From contig JBKECF010000079.1 of assembly GCA_047974375.1 (NCBI GenBank), positions 23,529-87,528 on the forward strand: a stretch of DNA of 64,000 nt. Direction: 5' to 3'. Positions 17,082 to 26,032 of this stretch are shown here, piece after piece (the stretch's first letter is position 1; each line of letters opens with the position of its first letter). The DNA comes from JBKECF01 sp047974375. Lineage in GTDB: Bacteria > Bacillota > Clostridia > Lachnospirales > CAMZNU01. Under the pieces are notes generated by a model. It was not told the DNA's origin and searched no databases. It worked only from the letters and a program-made list of their open reading frames with translations. The translations under genes and the position numbers were made by a program.

Positions 17082-17960
17082 TTATTTTAAGCCATTTGCT
17101 TCAATAAGCGAGTCAATTGTACCGTCTTCAAGCCATGTTGTAATTAAATCTTCTACAAAAGTAGATAGCTGAGAGTCTTTTTTAGTAGCAACACCATAAT
17201 TTTGTGGTGAAAATTGACTATCTAAATATGAACGGCTGTCTGTGTTGTAAACGGCTAAAATTGATTTATCTACACTAAAGGCATCAACTTCACCAGCTGT
17301 AAGAGCTGTAGAGATTGTAGGGTAATCATCATATTGTTGAAATGATACTCCTTCTGTCCATGTGTTTGGGTCGAAAGTTTCTGGGTCGAAAGCTTCGCCA
17401 CTTATTAAGCCTTGGTCAATCATTTCTTTAGTAAGAGATCTTGCGGAAGTAGAACCAGAAGATACACCAACTTTTTTATCTACTAGGCCTGCTAAATCGG
17501 TTATACCAGAAGAGTTTTCAACTAAAATGCTAACATAGTCTGTAAAATAAGGTGTTGTAAAGTCCCAACTTTCTTTTCTTTCGTCTGTTATTGTAAAAGT
17601 AGCAATAACACAATCTAAATCACCAGAGTCTAAAAGTTGTGTACGAGTGGCAGCTGTAACATTTGTAAATTCCACAGGTATGCCAAGGGTTTCACCTATG
17701 TTTTTTGCTATTTCAACTTCCATACCTGAGTATTCGCCAGATAGTGGATCTTCAAAACCGAAGCCTAAAACGTTGTTTTTAACACCAACACGCAAAACTC
17801 CTCTGTCTACAATCCCTTGAACTTCCTCAGGTAAATCCCCTGCAGGTTTTGCCATTGATGTTTCATTGCTTGAATCAGGTGTTTCGCTTGGACTAGAACA
17901 CCCTGCAAATGCTGTAGATAATACCATCATTGATAATAATAAACTTAAAAATTTTTTCAT
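17082..17960 (-). CDS. Amino-acid ABC transporter substrate-binding lipoprotein (SBP_bac_3)
   Basis: Extracytoplasmic receptor of the polar amino-acid importer. The 292 residues begin with a lipoprotein signal (KKFLSLLLSMMVLSTAFAGC), lipidated Cys at 20. After a Ser-rich linker the domain opens GVLRVGVKNNVLGFGFEDP and has the family signature SGEYSGMEVEIAKNIGETLG, then CVIATFTITDERKESWDFT. These motifs are typical of Glu/Gln/Arg/Asp binding proteins. Placement divergent to the arginine operon hints at a related ligand, but the sequence does not decide this. Confidence 0.93.
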   Translation of the reverse strand: MKKFLSLLLSMMVLSTAFAGCSSPSETPDSSNETSMAKPAGDLPEEVQGIVDRGVLRVGVKNNVLGFGFEDPLSGEYSGMEVEIAKNIGETLGIPVEFTNVTAATRTQLLDSGDLDCVIATFTITDERKESWDFTTPYFTDYVSILVENSSGITDLAGLVDKKVGVSSGSTSARSLTKEMIDQGLISGEAFDPETFDPNTWTEGVSFQQYDDYPTISTALTAGEVDAFSVDKSILAVYNTDSRSYLDSQFSPQNYGVATKKDSQLSTFVEDLITTWLEDGTIDSLIEANGLK

Positions 17961-18014
17961 GCTTTAATTCCTCCTAAATATTCTATATAAATTTAAAATA
18001 TAAATTTTAAAAAT

Positions 18015-18737
18015 TTATCTTATTATTTTACCTAAAAATTGTCTTACTCTTTCATTTTCTTGGTTTGCGAAAAATTCTTCGGGAGTTCCTTCTTCAATTA
18101 TTTGTCCGTCAGCCATAAAAACAATTCTATCTGCCACTTCTCTAGCGAATCCCATTTCGTGGGTTACAACTACCATAGTAATATTTTCCTTAGCTAGCTT
18201 TGTCATTACATCTAAAACTTCTTGGATTGTTTCAGGGTCTAAAGCTGAAGTTGGCTCGTCAAATAAAATTATTTTTGTGTCAGTACAAAGGGCTCTGGCT
18301 ATGGCTATACGCTGTTGTTGACCACCGGAAAGAGCTGTAGGGTATACATTTGCCTTTTCCCTTAGACCTACAATGTCTAAATAATGATAGGCGGTTTTTT
18401 CGGCTTCATCTTTAGATTTGCCATGTAATTTTATTGGGGCAAGAGTTAGATTTTTTAGAACAGTCATATGTGGGTACAAGTTAAATTGTTGAAAAACCAT
18501 TGCTGAATTTTCTCGTACTATTTTAGTTTTATTTTTTGCTGTTAACTGGACACCATTTATATGAACTTTGCCACTGGTTGGTGTTTCTAAAAAGTTCATA
18601 CATCTAACAGTTGTGGATTTACCAGAACCAGAAGGGCCGATTATAACAACTTTTTCCCCTTCTTTTACTTCTAAATTTACATTTTTTAGTACATGTAAAT
18701 CACCAAAATATTTATTTATATTTTCTAACTTAATCAT
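18015..18737 (-). CDS. Polar amino-acid ABC transporter ATPase (GlnQ type)
   Basis: Energises the amino-acid importer. It is 240 residues with Walker A (GPSGSGKSTTVRC), the Q-loop, the signature LSGGQQQRIAIARAL, Walker B (IILFDEPTSALDP) and the switch His (VVTHEMGFA). It is the first gene of the operon and has a good sigma-A promoter about 120 bases upstream. ATPase first, then binding protein, then two permeases and the kinase-like gene. Confidence 0.95.
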   Translation of the reverse strand: MIKLENINKYFGDLHVLKNVNLEVKEGEKVVIIGPSGSGKSTTVRCMNFLETPTSGKVHINGVQLTAKNKTKIVRENSAMVFQQFNLYPHMTVLKNLTLAPIKLHGKSKDEAEKTAYHYLDIVGLREKANVYPTALSGGQQQRIAIARALCTDTKIILFDEPTSALDPETIQEVLDVMTKLAKENITMVVVTHEMGFAREVADRIVFMADGQIIEEGTPEEFFANQENERVRQFLGKIIR

Positions 18738-18858
18738 AATTAAACCTCTTTCGTTATATAAGTGTTTGTTAAATTGAAATTTTAATAATGATATATTTCA
18801 TTTTGTTGCAGAAAAATAATATTTAAAACTTTCCTGTAAACGATATAAGCTCTATTTT

Positions 18859-18886
18859 ATTATACTTAAAAGAAATGAAATGTCAA
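18859..18886 (-). promoter_or_regulatory. Sigma-A promoter of the amino-acid transporter operon
   Basis: On the minus strand TTGACA (18881-18886), a 16-base spacer, TATAAT (18859-18864): both boxes are perfect consensus. It points at the GlnQ-type ATPase gene. Confidence 0.8.
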
Positions 18887-18964
18887 GAATTATGTAGTTG
18901 AAAAATGCACATAATGAATTTTTAAAAATAAGGGCTTGCAATTTTTGAGCATTTGGTATTTAAT

Positions 18965-18993
18965 TTGAGTTATGAAAATTTGAGGTATATATT
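18965..18993 (+). promoter_or_regulatory. Candidate promoter of the arginine operon
   Basis: TTGAGT, 17 bases, TATATT on the plus strand, about 107 bases before argG. The region is extremely A/T-rich, so this is a best guess. Beyond this and the divergent promoter, the 362-base gap between the two operons holds no ORF, and I found no convincing ArgR box or T-box. Confidence 0.35.
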
Positions 18994-19099
18994 TTTTTAA
19001 AATTTATAGTGAAATTATTTAATATATATAGTATTCTATTATTTATAAATATTTTTAAAGAATAAACGTAAGATATATATAATTATTTTGGAGGGTAAA

Positions 19100-20311
19100 A
19101 TGAAAAAATATAATAAAGTTGTTTTAGCTTATTCAGGTGGATTAGATACTTCTATAATGATTCCATGGTTAAAAGAAAATTATGGCTGTGAAGTAATAGC
19201 TGTGTGTGGAAATGTAGGTCAAGGCGAGGAAACAATAGGCCTTGAAGAAAGAGCTCTTAAAACAGGTGCTTCTAAATTATATATTGAAGACATGGTTGAG
19301 GAGTTTGTAGATGATTTTATTGTACCTTCTGTAAAAGCAGGGGCTGTATACGAAAATAGATATTTATTAGGTACTTCTTTTGCAAGACCTGTAATAGGTA
19401 AAAGGTTAGTAGAAATTGCAATTCAAGAAGGAGCTGACGCTATTGCTCATGGTTGTACTGGTAAAGGTAACGACCAAGTTAGATTTGAATTAACAGTAAA
19501 GGCACTTGCACCAGAAATAGATATAATTGCTCCTTGGCGTACATGGGAATTAAAAAGCCGTGAAGATGAAATAGCATACGCAGAGGCAAGAGATATTCCA
19601 ATAACTATTACAAGAGAAACTAATTATTCTAAAGACAAAAATCTATGGCATTTATCTCATGAAGGCTTAGATTTAGAAGACCCAGCCAATGAACCAAATT
19701 ATGAAAAAATATTAGAGCTAGGTGTTTCACCAGAAAAAGCACCAGACAAAGCGACTTATGTTGAGTTGGGTTTTGAAAAAGGAGTACCAGTTGCTTTAAA
19801 TGGTAAAAAATTAAAGGCAACGGCTATTTTAGAAGAGTTAAATAAAATAGGTGGGGCGAATGGAGTTGGTATAGTAGACATGGTAGAAAATCGTCTTGTA
19901 GGTATGAAAAGCCGTGGTGTTTACGAAACTCCAGGAGGAACAATACTTTACTATGCCCACGAAGTACTAGAACAAATTTGCTTAGATAAAGAAACTCAAC
20001 ATTACAAACAAGGGGTGGCTCTTAAATTTGCCGACCTTGTGTATAATGGTCAATGGTTTACACCTTTACGTGAAGCGTTATCTGCTTTTGTAGATAGTAC
20101 ACAAGAAACAGTAACAGGAAAAGTTAAATTAAAGCTTTATAAAGGCAATATGGTAAATGCTGGTGTAACTAGCCCATATTCATTGTATTCCGAGGAAATA
20201 GCAACTTTTGGCGAAGATGATTGTTACAATCAACAAGATGCTGAAGGCTTTATAAACCTTTTTGGATTACCACTTACTGTAAGAGCTGAAATGTTAAAAA
20301 AACATAAATAA
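19100..20311 (+). CDS. argG: Argininosuccinate synthase
   Basis: Joins citrulline and aspartate with ATP, step seven of arginine synthesis. It is 403 residues, the usual size. The N-terminal ATP-pyrophosphatase loop is VLAYSGGLDTSI; other family motifs include AHGCTGKGNDQVRFE and APWRTWEL, then NLWHLSHEG. I chose the ATG at 19100 because GGAGGG precedes it; an in-frame TTG at 19088 overlaps that ribosome site. It is first in the arginine cluster, separated from argH by a candidate attenuator. Confidence 0.97.
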   Translation: MKKYNKVVLAYSGGLDTSIMIPWLKENYGCEVIAVCGNVGQGEETIGLEERALKTGASKLYIEDMVEEFVDDFIVPSVKAGAVYENRYLLGTSFARPVIGKRLVEIAIQEGADAIAHGCTGKGNDQVRFELTVKALAPEIDIIAPWRTWELKSREDEIAYAEARDIPITITRETNYSKDKNLWHLSHEGLDLEDPANEPNYEKILELGVSPEKAPDKATYVELGFEKGVPVALNGKKLKATAILEELNKIGGANGVGIVDMVENRLVGMKSRGVYETPGGTILYYAHEVLEQICLDKETQHYKQGVALKFADLVYNGQWFTPLREALSAFVDSTQETVTGKVKLKLYKGNMVNAGVTSPYSLYSEEIATFGEDDCYNQQDAEGFINLFGLPLTVRAEMLKKHK

Positions 20312-20321
20312 AATAACAATT

Positions 20322-20426
20322 CCAAATTTTGAAAAGATAGGGCTGAAGTTAGTTGGCAGTCCTTGATTATATTACTATAGCGAAGGCTATCTAATTCAAG
20401 ACTTGGTGTAACCAAGTCTTTTTTTG
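20322..20426 (+). ncRNA. Candidate attenuator RNA between argG and argH
   Basis: A terminator hairpin, AAGACTTGGT / ACCAAGTCTT (20398-20407, 20411-20420) with a U-tract to 20425, ends 18 bases before argH. Its left half can pair instead with CCAAATTTTGAA at 20322-20333 (11 of 12 positions, one by wobble). That alternative stem stacks on AGATAG/CTATCT (20335-20340, 20387-20392), which closes a domain with its own hairpin GGCTG/CAGTC (20341-20345, 20357-20361). This is the layout of a terminator/antiterminator switch. It matches no riboswitch class I can name: no T-box sequence and no ArgR box. Ligand unknown. Confidence 0.6.
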
Positions 20427-20443
20427 TATAGAAAGGAGAAAGT

Positions 20444-21820
20444 ATGAAGTTATGGGAGGGGCGTTTTTCCAAAGGTCCAGATAAAAAGTTAAATGATTTT
20501 AATTCATCTATATTATTCGACAGTAGAATGTACAAAGAGGATATAGAGGGAAGCATTGTACATAGCCAAATGCTTAGGCAACAAGGGATTATTACTAAAG
20601 TAGATGGAGATAAAATAAAAGTAACTCTAGAAGAAATTTTAAAGGATTTAGAAGAGGGGATTTTAGAAATAGACCCAGAGTCTGAAGACATACATACTTT
20701 TGTAGAAGGCGAACTAACTAAAAGAATAGATGTTGTAGGCAAAAGATTACATACAGCCAGAAGCAGAAATGACCAAGTAGCTGTTGATATTAGATTGTAT
20801 TTGAAAAAAGAGATTAAAGAAATAGTTGAGTATATAAAGGAATTAATAAATGTACTTTGTAACAAGTCTATAGAGGAAAAAAACACTGTAATGCCTGGCT
20901 ATACCCATTTACAAAGATCACAACCTATTACTTTTGGACATCATTTAATGGCATATAGTAATATGCTCTTTCGTGACATTAAAAGACTAATAAATACTTT
21001 GGAAAATATGGACGAATGTCCTTTGGGTGCAGGAGCTTTGGCGGGAACAACTTACAATATAGATAGGTTTTTCACAGCAGAGAATTTAGGGTTTAGTAAA
21101 CCGACGGAAAATAGTTTAGATAGTGTTTCTGACAGGGATTTTATTATGGAATTGTTGTCCGATTTATCTATTATTATGGTTCATTTATCAAGATTTTCTG
21201 AAGAAGTTATTTTATGGTGTTCTTGGGAATTTAAATTTGTTGAGTTAGACGATGGTTATTCAACAGGTTCGTCTATTATGCCACAAAAGAAAAATCCAGA
21301 TATACCCGAGTTAATTAGAGGAAAGGCAGGTAGAGTCTTTGGGGACTTGCAAGCCAGTCTTACTTTTATGAAAGGTTTATCACTGGCCTACAATAAGGAT
21401 ATGCAAGAAGATAAAGAATGCGTTTTTGATGGTGTAGACACTGTTAAACTTTGTTTATCCATTTTTATTGACATGATTAAAACTATGAAAACAATACCGG
21501 AAAATATGAGAAATGCAGCTGCGAAAGGCTTTATAAATGCAACGGACTGTGCAGATTTTTTAGTTAAAAATGGTATGGCTTTTAGAGATGCCTATAAAAT
21601 AACTGGTCAGTTAGTAGCCAAGTGTATTAGTGAAAATACTACTTTAGAAAATTTACCTATGGAAGCTTTTAAAGAATACAGCCATTTATTTAACCATAAG
21701 ATATATGAGGCGATTTCTTTAGAAAAATGCGTTGAAGATAGAAAGTCATACGGAGGTCCATCGCCAGAAAGTATAGTTTTGCAGGTGGAGAATATGAGGG
21801 GTAAGTTAAATAGTCTTTAA
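20444..21820 (+). CDS. argH: Argininosuccinate lyase
   Basis: Cleaves argininosuccinate to arginine and fumarate, the last step of the pathway. It is 458 residues. It opens KLWEGRFSKGPD and contains the superfamily signature GSSIMPQKKNPDIPE, plus TARSRNDQVAVDIRLYLK and MPGYTHLQRSQPITFGHH with the catalytic region. The start follows AAAGGAGAAAGT. Transcription from argG must pass the attenuator just upstream, so argH and the five genes behind it may be controlled apart from argG. Confidence 0.97.
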   Translation: MKLWEGRFSKGPDKKLNDFNSSILFDSRMYKEDIEGSIVHSQMLRQQGIITKVDGDKIKVTLEEILKDLEEGILEIDPESEDIHTFVEGELTKRIDVVGKRLHTARSRNDQVAVDIRLYLKKEIKEIVEYIKELINVLCNKSIEEKNTVMPGYTHLQRSQPITFGHHLMAYSNMLFRDIKRLINTLENMDECPLGAGALAGTTYNIDRFFTAENLGFSKPTENSLDSVSDRDFIMELLSDLSIIMVHLSRFSEEVILWCSWEFKFVELDDGYSTGSSIMPQKKNPDIPELIRGKAGRVFGDLQASLTFMKGLSLAYNKDMQEDKECVFDGVDTVKLCLSIFIDMIKTMKTIPENMRNAAAKGFINATDCADFLVKNGMAFRDAYKITGQLVAKCISENTTLENLPMEAFKEYSHLFNHKIYEAISLEKCVEDRKSYGGPSPESIVLQVENMRGKLNSL

Positions 21821-21832
21821 AAGAGGTGTGGT

Positions 21833-22753
21833 ATGATAAATGTTTTTATAGATGGAAATAGTGGAACAACAGGCTTGAGAATAGAAGAAAGATTGTCTAG
21901 ACGAAAAGATATTAATATATTAAAAATAGATTATGATAGGCGTCATAGTATAGAAGAACGAAAAAAATTAATAAATGAAAGTAATGTAACTTTTTTATGT
22001 TTAGAGAATGAACTGGCAGTCCAATCGGCTTCTGTTGTGGAAAATCCTAATACTGTAGTAATAGACACTTCAACAGCGCACAGAGTTAATGAAAAATGGA
22101 GCTATGGGTTTCCAGAGCTGTCTAAGGAACAAAGAAATTTAATAGAGAGTTCAAAAAAAATAGCAAATGTAGGTTGCCATGCAGTGGGGTTTATATCAAT
22201 TGTGGCTCCTCTTATAAAAAATGGAATCTTAAAAAAAGATAAGGGCATTTTTGTCCATAGCATAACAGGCTATAGTGGTGGCGGCAAAAAAATGATTAAA
22301 GAGTATGAGGAAAACCCGCCTGAATATTTTAAAGCTCCATTGCAATATGGTTTAAATTTAAATCACAAGCATTTGCCAGAAATGAAAAAATATACAGGAT
22401 TGGAACAGGAGCTTGTATTCAATCCTATATTAGGTAATTTTTATTCTGGAATGGCAGTATCCGTTCCATTATTAAATAAATTGGGAAGTAAAGAATATAT
22501 TCTAGAAGTACTAAAAGAACATTATAGTCAGTCGAAAATAATTACTGTAGAGGATGAAAAGGCTTTTGAAAATGGAAAGGTAAATCCTTTATTAATGTCT
22601 AATAAAGACAGCATGAAAATAGTTGTATATGGCGATGAAAATATAGAAGTTGTGTCTGTCTTTGATAATTTGGGAAAAGGGGCATCGGGCTCGGCAATAC
22701 AAAACATGAATATAGCATTAGGGCTAGAGGAAACACTAGGCCTTAGTTTGTAG
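21833..22753 (+). CDS. argC: N-acetyl-gamma-glutamyl-phosphate reductase (type 2)
   Basis: NADPH-dependent reduction of N-acetylglutamyl phosphate to the semialdehyde. At 306 residues this is the shorter type 2 form, with VFIDGNSGTTGLRIEERL at the nucleotide-binding N-terminus and the catalytic Cys in IANVGCHAVGFIS. The later GYSGGGKKM and HKHLPEM segments fit the family. It begins 12 bases after argH. The type 1 enzyme (about 345 residues) is the more usual one in bacilli. Confidence 0.95.
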   Translation: MINVFIDGNSGTTGLRIEERLSRRKDINILKIDYDRRHSIEERKKLINESNVTFLCLENELAVQSASVVENPNTVVIDTSTAHRVNEKWSYGFPELSKEQRNLIESSKKIANVGCHAVGFISIVAPLIKNGILKKDKGIFVHSITGYSGGGKKMIKEYEENPPEYFKAPLQYGLNLNHKHLPEMKKYTGLEQELVFNPILGNFYSGMAVSVPLLNKLGSKEYILEVLKEHYSQSKIITVEDEKAFENGKVNPLLMSNKDSMKIVVYGDENIEVVSVFDNLGKGASGSAIQNMNIALGLEETLGLSL

Positions 22754-22771
22754 TAACTAGAAAGGAGAAAT

Positions 22772-23986
22772 ATGAAGATAATTAATGGAGGTTTAGTTGC
22801 CCCAAAAGGTTTTAAAGCTGGGGGTATACATTGTGGCATAAGAAAGAATGCTACTAAAAAAGACTTGGCTGTAATTTTATCAGAAAAAGTTGGTGTGGCG
22901 GCAGCTGTGTATACAAAAAATCTTGTAAAAGGTGCTCCTATTTTAGTAACTAAAAGCAATTTGAAAGACGGCTATGCGCAAGGGGTCATTGTAAATAGTG
23001 GTAATGCAAACACTTGCAACGATAATGGAGTGGAAATTGCTGAAGAAATGTGTAAACTTTTCGGCGAAAAGTACAATATTCTTAAGGAGAATGTAATTAT
23101 TGCATCTACTGGTGTAATAGGGGAAAAATTAAATATTGAGCCTATTAAAAAAGGTTTACAGGAAATAGAAATAAGAAATGATTTTTCGGGAAGTAATGAT
23201 GCAAGCTGTGCCATAATGACTACGGACTTAGTAAATAAGGAGTTTGCCATAGAGTTTTATATAAATGAGGTGCTATGTAAAATTGGAGTTATAGCAAAAG
23301 GTTCTGGTATGATACATCCCAATATGGCAACAATGTTAGGTTTTATAACAACAGATGTAAATATTTCTTGTAAAATGCTAGAAGAAGCCCTTACTCTGTC
23401 TGTAGAAGATACTTACAACATGTTAAGTGTAGATGGAGATACTTCTACAAATGATATGGTGTCAATAATAGCTAATGGATTAAGTGGAAATAAAATAATT
23501 GATGAAAAAGACGAAAACTTTTATGAGTTTTTAAAGGCGCTTAAATTTGTAAATGAAAAAATAGTTTTAAGAATGGCAAAAGATGGTGAAGGGGCTACAA
23601 AATTATTATTAGTAAATGTAGACGGTGCAATAGATACTCATACAGCGAAAGTAATAGCGAAATCTGTATGTTGTTCATCATTAGTTAAAACGGCAATTTT
23701 TGGGACAGACGCAAACTGGGGACGTATACTATGTGCCATGGGCTATAGTGGAGTTGACTTTAATGTTGATAATGTGAAAGTTGAATTAGTTTCGGCAGTA
23801 GGTAAAGTTTTAGTTTGCGAAAAAGGTAGAGGTGTAACTTTTTCTGAGGAGAAAGCTTTAAAAGTTCTGCAAGAAGATGAAATTACTATAGATATTACCC
23901 TTTACGAAGGCGACGGTAAAGCAAGGGCATATGGTTGTGATTTAACCTATGAATATGTAAAAATAAATGGTGAGTATAGATCCTAA
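22772..23986 (+). CDS. argJ: Bifunctional ornithine/glutamate N-acetyltransferase
   Basis: Moves acetyl from N-acetylornithine to glutamate, making the pathway cyclic, and may also use acetyl-CoA. It is 404 residues. The self-cleavage site is in GSGMIHPNMATMLGF, cut between Ala and Thr, so two chains form. Other motifs are VNSGNANTCN and IFGTDANWGRILCAMGYS. With ArgJ present and no argA or argE in the cluster, the acetyl-recycling route is used. Confidence 0.97.
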   Translation: MKIINGGLVAPKGFKAGGIHCGIRKNATKKDLAVILSEKVGVAAAVYTKNLVKGAPILVTKSNLKDGYAQGVIVNSGNANTCNDNGVEIAEEMCKLFGEKYNILKENVIIASTGVIGEKLNIEPIKKGLQEIEIRNDFSGSNDASCAIMTTDLVNKEFAIEFYINEVLCKIGVIAKGSGMIHPNMATMLGFITTDVNISCKMLEEALTLSVEDTYNMLSVDGDTSTNDMVSIIANGLSGNKIIDEKDENFYEFLKALKFVNEKIVLRMAKDGEGATKLLLVNVDGAIDTHTAKVIAKSVCCSSLVKTAIFGTDANWGRILCAMGYSGVDFNVDNVKVELVSAVGKVLVCEKGRGVTFSEEKALKVLQEDEITIDITLYEGDGKARAYGCDLTYEYVKINGEYRS

Positions 23987-23995
23987 GGAGTAGTT

Positions 23996-24859
23996 ATGGT
24001 ATCAAATCAAGTTAAAAGTGAAATATTAGTAAACGCCATACCTTACATACAAAAATATTTCGGAAAAATTGTTGTAATAAAATATGGTGGTAGTGCAATG
24101 TTAAAAGAGAGTTTAAAAAACTCTGTTATGGAAGATATTGTGTTGCTGAATTTAATAGGTGTTAAAGTAGTTCTTGTACATGGCGGCGGACCGGAAATAA
24201 ATGGGGTTCTGGAAAAGATGGGTAAGGAATCAAAGTTTATAGATGGTTTGCGCTACACAGATGAAGAAACTATAGATATAGTGCAAATGGTTTTAAGTGG
24301 AAAAGTAAATAAAGACCTAGTGGCGCTTATAGAACAACTAAAAGGTAAGGCTATAGGGCTATGTGGCATCGATAATTCAATGATAAAAGCGAAAAAGATT
24401 TCTGGTGTAGACTTAGGTTATGTAGGTGAAGTAACAGAGGTAAATACAAAGCCGATTTTAGAAATCCTAGAAAATGGTCATATTCCAGTTATAGCAACTT
24501 TAGGCATTGGGGAAAATAATAAAAAGTACAATATTAATGCAGATACCGCAGCTAGCAAAATAGCAAGTAGCCTAGGTGCAGAAAATTTAATTTTATTAAC
24601 AGATACTCTAGGGATATTAAGAGATAAAGAAGATGACGAAACCCTTATAGAAGAAATATATTTAAAAGATATTGATGGGTTAATTGAGGAAGGTGTTGTG
24701 CAAGGTGGCATGATTCCGAAAATTAAATGTTGTGAAGATGCAGTAAAGTGCGGTGTTAAAAAAGCGGTTATATTAGATGGTAGAATTGAACATTCTATAT
24801 TAGTTGAAATGCTTACAAATGAGGGTGTAGGAACAATGGTAAAGAAGGTGAAGTTATGA
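23996..24859 (+). CDS. argB: Acetylglutamate kinase
   Basis: Phosphorylates N-acetylglutamate, the usual point of arginine feedback. It is 287 residues with an amino-acid-kinase fold: VVIKYGGSAM near the N-terminus, LVHGGGPEINGVLEKMG for the nucleotide and acetylglutamate, and NINADTAASKIAS plus GGMIPKIKCCEDAVK at the end. Its N-terminal extension (VSNQVKSEILVNAIPYIQKY) is of the type linked to arginine-sensitive hexameric enzymes, which is inference. The stop overlaps the argD start (ATGA). Confidence 0.97.
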   Translation: MVSNQVKSEILVNAIPYIQKYFGKIVVIKYGGSAMLKESLKNSVMEDIVLLNLIGVKVVLVHGGGPEINGVLEKMGKESKFIDGLRYTDEETIDIVQMVLSGKVNKDLVALIEQLKGKAIGLCGIDNSMIKAKKISGVDLGYVGEVTEVNTKPILEILENGHIPVIATLGIGENNKKYNINADTAASKIASSLGAENLILLTDTLGILRDKEDDETLIEEIYLKDIDGLIEEGVVQGGMIPKIKCCEDAVKCGVKKAVILDGRIEHSILVEMLTNEGVGTMVKKVKL

Positions 24860-26022
24860 GCTTAAAAGATAAAGATAAAAGGTATATTTCTAACACCTAT
24901 AAAAGATTTGATGTTGAAATAGAAAAAGGGAAAAACGCAACCTGCTTTGATTTCAGTGGAAAAGAGTACATAGATTTTACAAGTGGAATAGGTGTTAACT
25001 CCTTGGGGTTTGCTAATGAAAAAATAAACAATGCAATAGTTCAGCAGATTAATAAAATATCCCATATATCAAATTTATATTATACAGAACCATGTATAAA
25101 ATTAAGTGAAAAATTATGTGAAATAAGTAAAATGGATAAAGTTTTTTTTGCTAATAGTGGTGCGGAGGCTAACGAAGGAGCAATAAAGGCTGCAAGGAAG
25201 TATTCTTTTGATAAATATGGAGCGGATAGAAATGAAATAATAACATTAAATAAATCTTTTCATGGTAGAACTATGGCGACCTTATCGGCAACGGGGCAAG
25301 ATTATTTTCATAATTATTTTCATCCTTTTCTAGAGGGCTTTTTATACGCAGATGCAGATATTAAAAGTATAAGTAAAAAAATTTCTTCTAAAACTTGTGC
25401 CGTTATGATTGAGATGATACAAGGTGAGGGTGGAGTTTTGCCTGTAGATAATACCTTTGTAAAAGAGCTTGAAAGTTTATGTAATGAATTGGATATACTA
25501 TTAATTATTGACGAGGTACAAACTGGAATTGGTAGAACAGGGAAGTTTTTTGCCCACGAATATGCACAGATAAAACCGGACATAGTTACAGTAGCGAAAG
25601 GCCTTGGGGGAGGACTTCCTATAGGAGCAATATTATTTAATGAAAAAGTAGGCGGTGTATTCACCTATGGAAATCACGGTTCAACTTTTGGTGGAAATCC
25701 TGTAGTTTGCGCTAGTGCTTTAGTGGTTGTTGATGAAATAGCTGATGAGGGTTTTTTAAATGAAGTAATAAAAAAAGGTGAGCATATTGAAAAAAAGTTG
25801 CTTGATTTACCCCATATAAAAAATGTATTTTATAAAGGCTTAATGTTTGGCATAGAAATTGATATAGAGGCAATAGATGTTGTAAATAAAGCTATAGAAA
25901 ATGGATTGCTTTTATTAACGGCGAAAAGCAAATTAAGATTTTTACCACCTCTTACAATTTCCTATGAAGAACTTAATAAGGGTTTGGAAATACTTAGTAA
26001 GGTAATGTTGGATTTAAAATAA
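24856..26022 (+). CDS. argD: Acetylornithine aminotransferase
   Basis: PLP enzyme making N-acetylornithine from the semialdehyde. It is 388 residues, class III aminotransferase. Visible motifs are FANSGAEANEGAIKAARKYS, the class signature IIDEVQTGIGRTGKFFAHE and the PLP lysine in VTVAKGLGGGLPIGA. Translation is coupled to argB by a four-base overlap. Confidence 0.96.
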   Translation: MSLKDKDKRYISNTYKRFDVEIEKGKNATCFDFSGKEYIDFTSGIGVNSLGFANEKINNAIVQQINKISHISNLYYTEPCIKLSEKLCEISKMDKVFFANSGAEANEGAIKAARKYSFDKYGADRNEIITLNKSFHGRTMATLSATGQDYFHNYFHPFLEGFLYADADIKSISKKISSKTCAVMIEMIQGEGGVLPVDNTFVKELESLCNELDILLIIDEVQTGIGRTGKFFAHEYAQIKPDIVTVAKGLGGGLPIGAILFNEKVGGVFTYGNHGSTFGGNPVVCASALVVVDEIADEGFLNEVIKKGEHIEKKLLDLPHIKNVFYKGLMFGIEIDIEAIDVVNKAIENGLLLLTAKSKLRFLPPLTISYEELNKGLEILSKVMLDLK

Positions 26023-26032
26023 GGAGTTTATT

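Noticed and set aside
20312..20443. T-box or glutamine-type riboswitch before argH
   Set aside because: The conserved T-box sequence and the glnA-motif core are absent, so I kept it as an unclassified attenuator.
20230..20886. Minus-strand ORF of 218 codons
   Set aside because: Antisense to argG, the attenuator and argH; a shadow ORF.
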